A stretch of 64,000 nucleotides of DNA, from the NCBI RefSeq assembly GCF_000974445.1, contig NZ_BBOJ01000003.1, positions 310,001-374,000 on the forward strand. Reading direction: 5' to 3'. A program made the position numbers and the translations under genes. Below, piece after piece: positions 8,304 through 17,039 of this stretch. Under the pieces are notes generated by a model. The model was given only the letters and a program-made list of their open reading frames with translations. It did no database searches and was not told where the DNA came from. The stretch is from Lentzea aerocolonigenes. Lineage in GTDB: Bacteria > Actinomycetota > Actinomycetes > Mycobacteriales > Pseudonocardiaceae. Numbering within the stretch: the stretch's first letter is position 1; each line of letters begins with the position of its first letter.

Positions 8304-9385
8304 GTCAGCTCCGCGAGTTCGAGGCCCGACAACGACTTCACGACCCGGCCGAGCCGGTCGAGGCCGTCGGTGAGCAGTTCGGCCGGCCGGGCGCAGGAGA
8401 TCCGGACGTGACCAGGTGCGCCGAAGACGTCACCCGGCATGAGCAGCAACCGTTCGCGGTCGAGGAGTTCGTTGCATAGCTGCAACGACGTGGTCTCCGG
8501 CAGGTCGACGCGGCAGAAGACGTACGGCGTGCCCTGCGGTTCGAGCGGCTGGAGCTGGGGGTGTCCCGTGGCCCACTCCCGGAACACCCGCCAGCCGTCG
8601 GTGAGCCGCTGCCGGTACTCGGCGAGGTAGGTCTCGCGGCGGCGCAGCACCGCGAGGCCGAGGTCCTCCAGCAGCGGCGAGTTGCTGATCGTGGTGTAGC
8701 GGCGGTAGTTCACGCACTTCTCGACCACGTCGGACGGGCCGACGAGCCAGCCCAGCCGCAGTCCGGGGAAGCCGTACACCTTGGACAGCGAGCTGACCGA
8801 GCACGAGCCGGGCACGTGCTGCACGACGCTGCGGTCGAAGTCGGTGAGGTACTCCTCGTCGTTGACCACCAACGTCTTCGTTGCGCTCAGCGGTTCCCAC
8901 TGCGCGTCGTCGAACGTCAGTCCGGTCGGGTTGTGCGGGCTGTTGAGCACCACCATGCGCGTGTTCTCGCCGACGGCAGCGGCTGTTCGCGCGCCGCCGT
9001 CCGCGTCACCGTTGGTCAGGTCGTAGTCGACGGTCTTCGTGGTCGCGCCGAACCGGGCGGGCAGGTCCAGCGTCTGCTGCCAGCCGGGCCCGCGGGCGAC
9101 GACCTCGTCACCGGGTTCGAGCAGCGACGCGTACAGCAGGTAGAGCGCTTCCTGCGCGCCGTGCGTGATCAGCACGTTCTCCGGCCGCACGCGGTAGAGC
9201 CCGGCGATCGTCTCGCGGAGCTGCCCTGCGCCGCGGTCGACGTCGTAGCCGGCCTTCGTGGTCATCTCCGCGAGCAGCGGCTCGACGCTGTGCGCCTCCA
9301 TGCCGCTGACCGCGAGGTCGACGTCGTACCGGCCGGCCGCCACGTCGAACAGCCACTCCTGCGAGCGGTAAGCGGGGACGGACAT
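8300..9385 (-). CDS. PLP-dependent aminotransferase, class I/II fold
   Basis: A 361-aa fold-type-I PLP enzyme. Seen are NSPHNPTGLTF (substrate/PLP binding), VVNDEEYLTDF (Asp/Tyr pair contacting PLP), SSLSKVYGFPGLRLGWLVGP (the lysine forming the internal aldimine) and the C-terminal GHVRISCARP arginine segment. I start it at the ATG at 9385, which has AAGGAGG nine bases upstream. Family members include aminotransferases, decarboxylases and cyclases such as capreomycidine synthase, so transamination is likely but not certain. Confidence 0.88.
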   Translation of the reverse strand: MSVPAYRSQEWLFDVAAGRYDVDLAVSGMEAHSVEPLLAEMTTKAGYDVDRGAGQLRETIAGLYRVRPENVLITHGAQEALYLLYASLLEPGDEVVARGPGWQQTLDLPARFGATTKTVDYDLTNGDADGGARTAAAVGENTRMVVLNSPHNPTGLTFDDAQWEPLSATKTLVVNDEEYLTDFDRSVVQHVPGSCSVSSLSKVYGFPGLRLGWLVGPSDVVEKCVNYRRYTTISNSPLLEDLGLAVLRRRETYLAEYRQRLTDGWRVFREWATGHPQLQPLEPQGTPYVFCRVDLPETTSLQLCNELLDRERLLLMPGDVFGAPGHVRISCARPAELLTDGLDRLGRVVKSLSGLELAELT

Positions 9386-9398
9386 CTGGGGACCTCCT

Positions 9399-11204
9399 TC
9401 AGGCACGGGACCGCAGTCGCTGCAAGGCGGCGGCGACCTCGTCGTCGGACATGCTCTGCACGGTCTCGGCGAGATCGGGCTCTTCGGGTGTTTCGCCGGG
9501 TCCTTCCTCGATCACTTCCGCGAGTGACGCGACCGTGCTGGCCTGGAAGAGCTCCAGGACGGTGAGACGCGAACCCAGCTGGGCGTTGATGTCGGCCACC
9601 AGCTCGGTGGCGAGGAACGAGTGCCCGCCCAGCGCGAAGAAGTCGTCGTCACGGCCGATCCGCTCGACGTCGAGCTTGGCGGCCCACAGCCTCGTGAGCT
9701 GTTCCTCCAGCGGTGACACGTCCTGAGGACTCCTCTGCTCGGGGATGTCCTCCTCGGGCTCCCAGTCGGGAAGGCGCGGGGCGGGCAGTTCGTCGAGCTT
9801 CTGCTCGGGCTCGCGCACCGCCGCGGCGAGGATCTCCTGGTAGGCCTCGCAGATCAGCTCGGCACTCGCGCGTTCGATCCAGTCGGCGTTGTACTCGAAC
9901 CGGGCGCTCAGCCCCTCCAGCTTCTCGTCGAGCACGAGCTCGAAGTCGAACCGGACGGTGTCGTTCGACATGCCGTCGCACCGCATCCGCACGTCCGGGC
10001 CGAACGGCGTGACGCTGCGCATCATCGGCGTGCCGGCGTAGCTGAAGATGGTCTGCGCGATGGGGTTCGACTGCCCGTTGCGCGCAGGCCTCGTGTCCTC
10101 GACGAGCTTGCCGAACGGCAGGTCCGCGTGCTTGAGCGCGTCGAACGTGACGTCGCGGACCCGGTCGACGAGCTCGCCGAACGACGGGTTGGCGTCCAGC
10201 GAGGTGCGCAGGACCACGGTGTTGGTGAGCGAACCGGCGACCCGTTCGAACTCGGCCCGGTCACGCCCGGCGAGCGGGGTCGCGACCGCGATGTCGTCCC
10301 GGCCGCTCAGCCGCATCAGCAGCACCTGGTAGGCGGCGAGCAGCACCATGAACGGCGACGAGGCCCGCTTCTTGGCCAGCTCGTCGACGAGGGCCGCGGT
10401 GGTCGGCTCGACCTGGAACGCGACGGTGCGCCCGTCGAGCCCCGGCCGCTTGGGGTGGTCGTAGGACAGCCCGAGCCCGGCGTACCCGCGCACCTGCTCG
10501 CGCCAGTAGCCGAGGAGTTCGTCGGTTCGGTCGCTGTCGAGTGCGTTTCGTTGCCAGGCAGCGAAGTCGCCGAACTGGACGGGGTCCTCGTCGAGCTGTG
10601 GCGATGTGCCCGTGATCCGTGCCGTGTAGCACTTGGCGAGCTCCTCCACGACGACGCCGATCGATCCGCCGTCGGCGATGGTGTGCGAGGCGACCCAGAT
10701 GAGCACATGCCTCTCGCTTGACAGCTTCTGCAGCTCGACGGTGCACAGTGGACCTTCTTCGAGGTCGAACACCGTGCGCGCCAGCTCGAACGCCCTGGCA
10801 TCAGCCAACGCGTCCGGCTCCTCGTACCCGCTGAGGTCCCGCACCGGGAGTTCGCGCTTCTGGTGCTCGCGCACGATCTGGCGCAGGCCTTCCGGGGACT
10901 GTTGGAGGGTCGTCCGCAGCACGTCGTGCCGCTCGATCACGTCGTTGAGGGCACCGGTGAGCGCGTCGACGTCGAGAGGTCCGTCCAGGGCGAAGCGGAA
11001 CGGCACGTTGTAGTTCGGCACGCCAGGCGCCAGCCGGCTCAGGAACCACAGCTGCTCCTGCGCGAACGACGCGGGAATCGGCCCGCTCGGGTCCACCCGC
11101 GGCACCCGCCTCTGGAGTGCGGGTGCGCCCTGTCGAGCCCGGGCGACCAGTCGCGCTCGCTGCTCGGGTGTGAGCCGGGCGAGCCTGGCGACGGAATCGT
11201 TCAC
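9399..11204 (-). CDS. Free-standing NRPS condensation domain with carrier domain (C-T)
   Basis: A 601-aa protein. The condensation domain (about residues 45-470) starts with PASFAQEQLWFLSRL and has the active-site motif SHTIADGG near residue 172: the usual HHxxxDG with the first His replaced by Ser but the catalytic second His and DG kept. A peptidyl-carrier domain follows (about 495-575) with the phosphopantetheine serine in FFALGGHSFLATELV. There is no adenylation domain, so its carrier must be loaded in trans, perhaps by the AMP-ligase in the same operon. GTG start with GGAGGA just upstream. It heads the 11204-to-2486 transcript behind a TAACY-repeat promoter. Confidence 0.9.
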   Translation of the reverse strand: MNDSVARLARLTPEQRARLVARARQGAPALQRRVPRVDPSGPIPASFAQEQLWFLSRLAPGVPNYNVPFRFALDGPLDVDALTGALNDVIERHDVLRTTLQQSPEGLRQIVREHQKRELPVRDLSGYEEPDALADARAFELARTVFDLEEGPLCTVELQKLSSERHVLIWVASHTIADGGSIGVVVEELAKCYTARITGTSPQLDEDPVQFGDFAAWQRNALDSDRTDELLGYWREQVRGYAGLGLSYDHPKRPGLDGRTVAFQVEPTTAALVDELAKKRASSPFMVLLAAYQVLLMRLSGRDDIAVATPLAGRDRAEFERVAGSLTNTVVLRTSLDANPSFGELVDRVRDVTFDALKHADLPFGKLVEDTRPARNGQSNPIAQTIFSYAGTPMMRSVTPFGPDVRMRCDGMSNDTVRFDFELVLDEKLEGLSARFEYNADWIERASAELICEAYQEILAAAVREPEQKLDELPAPRLPDWEPEEDIPEQRSPQDVSPLEEQLTRLWAAKLDVERIGRDDDFFALGGHSFLATELVADINAQLGSRLTVLELFQASTVASLAEVIEEGPGETPEEPDLAETVQSMSDDEVAAALQRLRSRA

Positions 11205-11241
11205 GGTTCCTCCTCGGCCGGTGTATCGCTCAGTTGCCGCG

Positions 11242-11272
11242 AAACTAGCTCCGGGGAGTTAGCAACCGGTTA
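11242..11272 (-). promoter_or_regulatory. SARP-like promoter of the C-T operon (site A)
   Basis: Read on the minus strand: TAACCGG, 4 bp, TAACTCC, 7 bp, then the -10-like TAGTTT, ending 37 bp before the GTG at 11204. The two heptamers repeat with an 11-bp period, and the same arrangement occurs at 18299-18329 and 18344-18374. Heptamer repeats spaced by 11 bp next to the -10 box are how Streptomyces antibiotic regulatory proteins (SARPs) bind. The regulator itself is not in this window. Confidence 0.65.
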
Positions 11273-11297
11273 TGGCACAAGGGATCTGTTCACTGAC

Positions 11298-11346
11298 GAT
11301 GAACGGCGCATTCGTCCACCTGAGGTGGGCAAATGCGCCGTTCATC
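11298..11346 (-). terminator. Long hairpin downstream of the M20 gene
   Basis: Perfect 15-bp arms GATGAACGGCGCATT/AATGCGCCGTTCATC (11298-11312 with 11332-11346), with an inner CCACC/GGTGG stem in the loop. It begins 12 nt past the M20 stop on the minus strand, before the promoter of the C-T operon. No U-tract follows, so it may be an actinobacterial U-less terminator or a processing/protein-binding site. Confidence 0.6.
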
Positions 11347-11358
11347 CAGACTTCGTGC

Positions 11359-12453
11359 TCAGGGGCGTGCACTCGTCGCCACACTTGGCAACTCACTCAT
11401 GCTCTCCAGCCGGTGCAGCATCTCGGCCAGCCAGGCGGCGCGCCGCGGAATGTCCGCCAGCACCACGTGCTCGTCGACCGCGTGCGCCCCGCCACCATCG
11501 GCGCCGAGTCCGTCGATCGTCGGCACGCCGGCGGCAGCCGTGACGTTGCCGTCGCTCACCCCGCCCACCGCCATCTCGGTCAGCTCCCAGTCGGCGCACG
11601 ACGCCGCCAGCTCCACCAGGGCCTCGACCGCCGGCGTCCGTTCCATCGGCGCCTTGTGCACGCCACCGGTCACCCGCACCGAGGCACGCGGATCAACCGG
11701 CAACAACCCGTGCGCGGCCGAGTCGATGCGCGCGCCCTCCTCGGCGGTCCAGAAACGGCTCTCGAACAAAGCCGAAGCCCGCGCCGGCACCACGTTGCGG
11801 CCCGTGCCACCGTCGACGCGACCGACGTTCACCGTGGTCTCGCCTGAGGTCATGGAAGCCAGTGCCGACACCTGGTGCGCCAGCTCGACCACGGCGTTCA
11901 CCCCGCCCGCGAAGTCGAGGCCGGGGTGCGCGGCACGGCCGGTCACCTCCAGGGTGTACATGCCGATGCCCTTGCGACGCGTCTTCAAAGCACCACCCGG
12001 ACCGCACGGCTCCAGCACGAACGCGCACCGGCTGCGGGCGGCCTCGGCCGTGATCAGGTCCTGCGAGCCGGGACTGCCGAGCTCCTCGTCGGCGTTCAGC
12101 AGCACGGTCACGTCCGGCGAGTCCAAAGAGGACAAGGCCGACACGATCTGCACGAGCCCGGCCTTCATGTCGTACACACCGGGCCCAGATGCCACGCCAT
12201 CCGAGACCGTGTACGGACGCTCCTCCAACGTGCCGCAAGGCCACACGGTGTCCACGTGGCCCAGCAACAACACCGGCGACCGTTGGGCGCCGAACCGAGC
12301 GACCATCACCGGCGTGCCATCAGAACCAGCAGACCGTTCGACACGGCCGCCGGAAGCAGAAAGCAGCTCGCCCAGGACGTCCTGCACCTCAATGCAAGCA
12401 GCGTGGTCGGAAGACGGCGACTCGATCTCCACGAGCTGCTGCAACAAGCTCAT
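11359..12453 (-). CDS. M20-family metallohydrolase (deacylase/carboxypeptidase G2-like)
   Basis: A 364-aa zinc amidohydrolase of the M20/ArgE/CPG2 group. Seen are LLGHVDTVWP (first metal His/Asp), GPGVYDMKAGL (bridging Asp), LNADEELGSPGS (catalytic Glu and metal Glu) and the dimerisation-domain TGRAAHPGLDFAGGVNAV with its His. The final metal His is in GGGAHAVDEHV. Such enzymes remove N-acyl groups or cut C-terminal amino acids; in this cluster it may unmask an amine protected by the GNAT protein or trim a peptide. ATG overlaps the upstream transketolase stop by 4 nt. Last gene of the 18290-to-11359 transcript. Confidence 0.88.
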   Translation of the reverse strand: MSLLQQLVEIESPSSDHAACIEVQDVLGELLSASGGRVERSAGSDGTPVMVARFGAQRSPVLLLGHVDTVWPCGTLEERPYTVSDGVASGPGVYDMKAGLVQIVSALSSLDSPDVTVLLNADEELGSPGSQDLITAEAARSRCAFVLEPCGPGGALKTRRKGIGMYTLEVTGRAAHPGLDFAGGVNAVVELAHQVSALASMTSGETTVNVGRVDGGTGRNVVPARASALFESRFWTAEEGARIDSAAHGLLPVDPRASVRVTGGVHKAPMERTPAVEALVELAASCADWELTEMAVGGVSDGNVTAAAGVPTIDGLGADGGGAHAVDEHVVLADIPRRAAWLAEMLHRLESMSELPSVATSARP

Positions 12454-13403
12454 CGCAGCCTCCTCATCACGGCCTCGTACACGTCGTGGACGCCGAGGCC
12501 GTACAGGTCGAGGATCTCCTCGTACTCGTCGCTGCGCGTGCAGAACACGTCCGGCACGCCGAACCGCAGCACGGGCACCGGCTCGTTCTCCAGGACCACG
12601 GCCGCCACCGCGCTGCCCAGACCGCCCAGCAAGTTGTGGTCCTCGTAGGTCACGATCAAGCCGGTCTCGCGCGCGGCCGCGACGATCGCGGGAACGTCCA
12701 GCGGCTTCAGCGTGTGCATGTTCAGCACCCGGCACGAGATTCCGCGCGACGCCAGCCGGGAGGCCACCTCCACGGCTCGCGGCACGACCAGGCACCCGGT
12801 GGCGATGATCGTGACGTCGGAACCCTCGCACAACGTCACGGCCTTGCCGATCTCGAACGGGTACTCGGAGGAGTACACCATCGGCGTGTCACCGCGAGAC
12901 GCCCGCAGGTACACCGGGCCCTCGACGGACGCCGCCGCTTGCGTGGCGAGATAGGCTTCGTAGGCGTCGGCGGGCGAGAGCACGGTGAAGCCCGGCAGGG
13001 CCGTGGTCACCGCGATGTCCTCGGTGCAGTGGTGCGTCGGACCGGCGAAGCCACCGGAAAGCCCGGTGTAGTACCCGACGACCTTCACGTTCGCCTTCGG
13101 GTACGACAGGTCCACGCGCATCTGCTCACACGCGCGCATCGAGGCGAAGACGGCGAACGTGTTGACGTACGGGATGCGACCGGACTGCGCGAGGCCGGAG
13201 GCGACGCCGAGCAGGTTCGCCTCGGCGATGCCGATCTGCCGGTACCGGTCGGGGAACTCCTTCCCGAACGGCACGGACGGCAGCGCCAGGTCGTTCTCCA
13301 GCGAGTACACGCGGTCGTCGGAGCGAGCCAGATCGAGCTGCGCCACGCGGCACGTGGTGCGGCTCGACGTACCGTGCTCGGAAACCCAGGTGTCGAGTGA
13401 CAT
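12450..13403 (-). CDS. Transketolase-like protein, C-terminal half, copy 2
   Basis: A 317-aa second Pyr-domain half: RQIGIAEANLLGVASGLAQS, FAGPTHHCTEDIAVTTALPG and VTYEDHNLLGGLGSAVAAVV align with the same segments of copy 1 (4281-5243), but the two are clearly diverged. No second N-terminal half is seen in the window, so it either shares the N-half at 5240-6055 or acts in a changed role. The ATG at 13403 shares its A with the Fe-ADH stop (TGATG); a GTG lies one codon earlier. Confidence 0.9.
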   Translation of the reverse strand: MSLDTWVSEHGTSSRTTCRVAQLDLARSDDRVYSLENDLALPSVPFGKEFPDRYRQIGIAEANLLGVASGLAQSGRIPYVNTFAVFASMRACEQMRVDLSYPKANVKVVGYYTGLSGGFAGPTHHCTEDIAVTTALPGFTVLSPADAYEAYLATQAAASVEGPVYLRASRGDTPMVYSSEYPFEIGKAVTLCEGSDVTIIATGCLVVPRAVEVASRLASRGISCRVLNMHTLKPLDVPAIVAAARETGLIVTYEDHNLLGGLGSAVAAVVLENEPVPVLRFGVPDVFCTRSDEYEEILDLYGLGVHDVYEAVMRRLR

Positions 13404-14548
13404 CACGACCTCGCAAGCGCGGCGCGGAGAATGCGCCGCGTGTCGTCGACGGTGACGGGAACGGGGTTGAGCCCCAGGTGGAAGCCGTCGGCCTGCACCT
13501 TGTCCACGAGAGCGGGCAGGTCCTCTTCCCCCACACCGATCTCGGTCAAAGACGGAATCGGCAGCGAGGCGACCAGGGAGCGCACGACCTCGATGCCCGC
13601 CCGGCCCAGCGCGGCCGAGTCACCGGCGGACCGGACGCCCAGAGCACGCGCGATGTCCGCGAACCGGTCCGGCATGTGCGGCAGGTTGTGCTCCATCGCG
13701 TCGGCGAGGAACAACGCCACACCAACGCCGTGGTGCACGTCGAAGAGCGCGTTCACGGCGTGCGCGAACGCGTGGTCCGCGGCTCCACCGCCCTTCATCG
13801 AGATGCCGGCGGTCAGCGCGCCGGTCATCATCTGGTCGCGGGCGCGCAGGTCGTCGCCGCGTTCAACCGCATCAGGCAGCCAGCGGCTGATCGTGGTGAT
13901 CGCCTGCAACGCCATCGCGTCGGCCAGCGGCTGCGACTCGACGGACGTGTACGCGCCGATCGCGTGCGCCAGCGCGTCGACACCGGACGCGGCGGTGGGG
14001 CCGGCGGGCAGCGTCAGGGTCAACCGCGGATCGCACAACGCGACCTGCGCGGGCGTCGCGACGACGTGCATCTTGAACGCCCGGCTGCTGTCGGTGATGA
14101 TCGCACCCGCCACGACCTCGCTGCCGGTGCCCGCGGTGGTGGGCACCTGGACGAGCGGCGGTGGCGTTCCGGTCACCTCACGCGCACCGTCCTCGTAGGC
14201 CGTGATGCAGCCACCGTCGGCGATGATCACGGCCGCGGACTTGGCCACGTCCAGCGAACTGCCGCCGCCGACGCCGAGAATGCCGTCGCAGCCCAGCGTC
14301 TTGTACATGTACGCGGCACCGGCGACGTGTTGCTCGGTCGGGTTGGTCCGCAGGTCGGAGAACACGGTGTACGACACGCCCGCGTCCTTCACGGACTTCA
14401 GCACCGGGTCGATCACGCCCGCGTCCAGCACGCCCTGGTCAGTCACCACGAGCACGTGGCGGACTCCCAGCGAGCGCAACGCCTCACCGGCCGCACCGGC
14501 AGCGCCCGGTCCGTAGTGGATCTGCGGCACGAGGTGGAAGAAGTTCAC
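13403..14548 (-). CDS. Iron-type alcohol dehydrogenase-like protein, copy 2
   Basis: A 381-aa Fe-ADH with the full set of motifs: GVGGGSSLDVAKSAAVI, VQVPTTAGTGSEVVAGAII, the metal-ligand ASGVDALAHAIGAYTS, and the histidines in GGGAADHAFAHAVNALFDVH followed by HHGVGVALF. It is more canonical than copy 1 (PTTAGTGSE versus PTTPGSGGE). The likely start is the GTG at 14548, overlapping the DegT stop (GTGA), with a GTG one codon earlier as alternative. It probably reduces or oxidises a sugar- or ketol-derived intermediate together with the adjacent transketolase half and aminotransferase. Confidence 0.92.
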   Translation of the reverse strand: MNFFHLVPQIHYGPGAAGAAGEALRSLGVRHVLVVTDQGVLDAGVIDPVLKSVKDAGVSYTVFSDLRTNPTEQHVAGAAYMYKTLGCDGILGVGGGSSLDVAKSAAVIIADGGCITAYEDGAREVTGTPPPLVQVPTTAGTGSEVVAGAIITDSSRAFKMHVVATPAQVALCDPRLTLTLPAGPTAASGVDALAHAIGAYTSVESQPLADAMALQAITTISRWLPDAVERGDDLRARDQMMTGALTAGISMKGGGAADHAFAHAVNALFDVHHGVGVALFLADAMEHNLPHMPDRFADIARALGVRSAGDSAALGRAGIEVVRSLVASLPIPSLTEIGVGEEDLPALVDKVQADGFHLGLNPVPVTVDDTRRILRAALARS

Positions 14549-15873
14549 CACAACCTGCTTTCCCGCTGCCACGGCTCGACGTAGTCGATCGTCGACGCGT
14601 ACGCGCGCAGCTCGTCGATGTTGGAGAGGACCTTGGTGAACGCGTCGCGGTAGCGCTCGACCGAGTCCGGGTCGCGCAACGACGCCATGCACAGCCGTTT
14701 GCCGACCACGAGGGACGACCGGATGACCTCCAGCGTCGCCGGGTAGTCCTCCTGCCGGTAGCACTGGTCGCGCGAGGTCTTGCCGCACGTCCACGGGCAG
14801 CCCTGGCCGTAGCCCGCCTTCTGCTGGAACAACGTCTGCCCCGGCAGCGGCCGGTTCTGGTACGACATCACGCCGATGCCCTCGGCCAGCAACGCGTCCT
14901 GCACGGCCTGGCGGAACACACCGTTCGGCAGGCCCGCGACCGAACCGTCGAACAGCACGCGGAAGTGGTGGTACACGTGCGTTCGGTCGTCCGGGACGTG
15001 CGGCGGCGTCACACCGGGCACGTCGGCCAGCGCCTTCGCGAGCGTGCGCGCGCCCTCCTGCACCTGGGCGGTGTAGCTGTCCAGTCGGTCGATCTGGGTG
15101 CTGGTGAACGCGGCGACGATCCCGCTGAGCCGGTAGTTCCAGCCCATCGTGTGCGCGTTGTAGTCGCGCTCGCCGTTCGTGCCGATCGTCTCGCCGAACA
15201 TCTTCACGGCGTCCGCGCGGTTGCGCAGCTCCGGCGAGGACGTGGTGAGCAGGCCGCCTTCTCCTGCCGTGGCGAGGTTCTTGCCCGCCATCACGCTGAA
15301 CGCGGCCAGGTCACCCAACGAACCGGTGCGGCGGCCGCGGTACGTCGCGGCGTGCGCCTGCGCGGCGTCCTCGATGACGACCAGGTCGTGCTTGCGTGCA
15401 AAAGAAATGATCGCGTCCATGTCGGCGGGCAGGCCGTGCAGGTGAACGGCGATGATCGCCTTCGTGCGATCGGTGAGCTTCTCCTCCAGCCGGGAAGGAT
15501 CGATGGTGAACGTGTCCGGCTCGACATCGACGAACACCGGAACGCCCTGGTGGTGCAGCACGCACGTGGCCGACGCGAGAAAGCTCAGCGCCGGCACCAG
15601 CACCTCGTCACCGGGGCCGACCCCGGCCGCGGCCACGGCGGCGTGCAGTGCCGCAGTGCCGCTGTTGACGGCGATGCAGTGCTCGGCGCCGACGTAGGCG
15701 GCCCACTTGCGTTCCAGCTCGGGCACCCTGGTGTCGTTGAGCCAGCTCAGGTTCCCGCTCAGCAACGTGTCGGTGACGGCCTGGACGTCGCGGTCCTCCA
15801 CGATCGGCCAGCGGCTCTCGTCGACGCCGTCCGGCACGGCCGGGGTGCCACCGAGCACGGCGAGCGCGCTCAC
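14545..15873 (-). CDS. DegT/DnrJ/EryC1-family PLP aminotransferase
   Basis: A 442-aa aldose-type aminotransferase. Seen are VNSGTAALHAAVAAAGVGPGDE, VIEDAAQAHAATYRGRRTGS (Asp to PLP) and SVMAGKNLATAGEGGLL with the PLP lysine. The C-terminal region carries an unusual Cys-containing insert (GYGQGCPWTCGKTSRDQCY). The family usually aminates keto-sugars, keto-cyclitols or, in AHBA synthase, makes an aromatic amino acid. Next to transketolase and Fe-ADH genes it fits amination of a small ketose-like building block. GTG start overlaps the M24 stop by 4 nt. Confidence 0.92.
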   Translation of the reverse strand: MSALAVLGGTPAVPDGVDESRWPIVEDRDVQAVTDTLLSGNLSWLNDTRVPELERKWAAYVGAEHCIAVNSGTAALHAAVAAAGVGPGDEVLVPALSFLASATCVLHHQGVPVFVDVEPDTFTIDPSRLEEKLTDRTKAIIAVHLHGLPADMDAIISFARKHDLVVIEDAAQAHAATYRGRRTGSLGDLAAFSVMAGKNLATAGEGGLLTTSSPELRNRADAVKMFGETIGTNGERDYNAHTMGWNYRLSGIVAAFTSTQIDRLDSYTAQVQEGARTLAKALADVPGVTPPHVPDDRTHVYHHFRVLFDGSVAGLPNGVFRQAVQDALLAEGIGVMSYQNRPLPGQTLFQQKAGYGQGCPWTCGKTSRDQCYRQEDYPATLEVIRSSLVVGKRLCMASLRDPDSVERYRDAFTKVLSNIDELRAYASTIDYVEPWQRESRLW

Positions 15874-17036
15874 GACAGCACCTGCAGCTCACGCGGCACC
15901 CGCTTGTCGGTCAGCACCTCGCAACCGGACTCCGTGACGACGACGGTCTCGCTGAACCCGACGTGCCCGTTGAGCTCCGGCACGATCAGCGACGGCACGA
16001 GATGGAACACCATGTTGGGGCGCAACACCGTCTCGTCGCCTGGGTGCAGGTTCATGATGTGGCTCTCGTTCCAGCCGGGCGGGTAGCACACGCCGATCGA
16101 GTAGCCGGTCTCGTGCGTGTGGTCGCCGAACCCGTGCGCGAGGATCGCCTTGCGCGCGGCCGCGTCCACCTCGCCGGACGTGGCGCCGGGCCGGATCGTC
16201 GCGATCGCGGTCTCCAGCGCGTCGATCACGGCCTTCGCGCGTCCGGTGACGGACGGCGGCGGTGTGCCGATGAACCCGGTGCGCATGTTCGCCGCGCTGT
16301 ACCGCTTGACGCAGCCGGAGAACTCGAGGAACACGATGTCGCCGTCGCGCAGCTCGCGGCCCTCCCACGTGCCGTGCGGCAGGCCGGACCGTTCGCCGCT
16401 GATGACGTACGGCGGGCTGCCGGGGTACTCGCTGCCGTGCCGCAAAGTCGCGGCGTACACGGCGGCGGCCACGTCGTTCTCGGTCTTGCCCGGCCGTGCC
16501 TCGGCGAGCGCGTCGACCATGCCGGCCATGGCGGCGTCCGCGGCCTGCCGGATGAACCCGAGCTCGGTGTCGGACTTCACCAGCCGGGCGGTCTCGACGA
16601 GGCCGGTGCCGTCGACCCACCGCACGTCACCGAGCGAGTCCATCAGCTTGCGGTAGGTGCGGATCGGGAAGAAGTAGCCACCCTCCTCAATGGACAACGT
16701 CTTGCCCGCGACCCCCAGGCCGCGCACGGTGTCCACGGTGACCTGCACCGGGTCGTCGGTGACGGTGTAGTCGACGTGGCGGTCGAGCCACGACAGGCGT
16801 TCGACGTTGATGCGCTCCTCGCGGTAGGTCAGCAGGAGCGGCTCGTCGTCCACCGGCACCATCAGCACCTGGTACATGTAGTAGCCCAGGGTCGTGTAGC
16901 CGGTGAGGTAGTAGATGTTCTCCGGGACGCTGACCAGGGCGATGTCGACACCCCGCTCGGCCATCCCCTTCCGCACGGTGTCCAGTCGTCCCCTGTACTC
17001 GTCCAGGGAGAACGCCAGGTTGTCGTTGTCGCGCAT
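15870..17036 (-). CDS. M24-family creatinase/ectoine-hydrolase-like protein
   Basis: A 388-aa pita-bread-fold protein with an N-terminal creatinase domain and a C-terminal catalytic domain. The first catalytic-site His is kept (SGERSGLPHGTWEG), but the metal-binding aspartates of true aminopeptidases are replaced: DIVFLEFSGCVKRYSAANMRT has Glu and Asn where M24 peptidases have Asp. That is the pattern of metal-free members, creatinase and ectoine hydrolase (DoeA), which hydrolyse C-N bonds of small molecules. A role in hydrolysing a guanidine, amidine or cyclic intermediate is more likely than peptide cleavage. It ends with GTGA coupling to DegT. Confidence 0.85.
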   Translation of the reverse strand: MRDNDNLAFSLDEYRGRLDTVRKGMAERGVDIALVSVPENIYYLTGYTTLGYYMYQVLMVPVDDEPLLLTYREERINVERLSWLDRHVDYTVTDDPVQVTVDTVRGLGVAGKTLSIEEGGYFFPIRTYRKLMDSLGDVRWVDGTGLVETARLVKSDTELGFIRQAADAAMAGMVDALAEARPGKTENDVAAAVYAATLRHGSEYPGSPPYVISGERSGLPHGTWEGRELRDGDIVFLEFSGCVKRYSAANMRTGFIGTPPPSVTGRAKAVIDALETAIATIRPGATSGEVDAAARKAILAHGFGDHTHETGYSIGVCYPPGWNESHIMNLHPGDETVLRPNMVFHLVPSLIVPELNGHVGFSETVVVTESGCEVLTDKRVPRELQVLS

Positions 17037-17039
17037 GTG

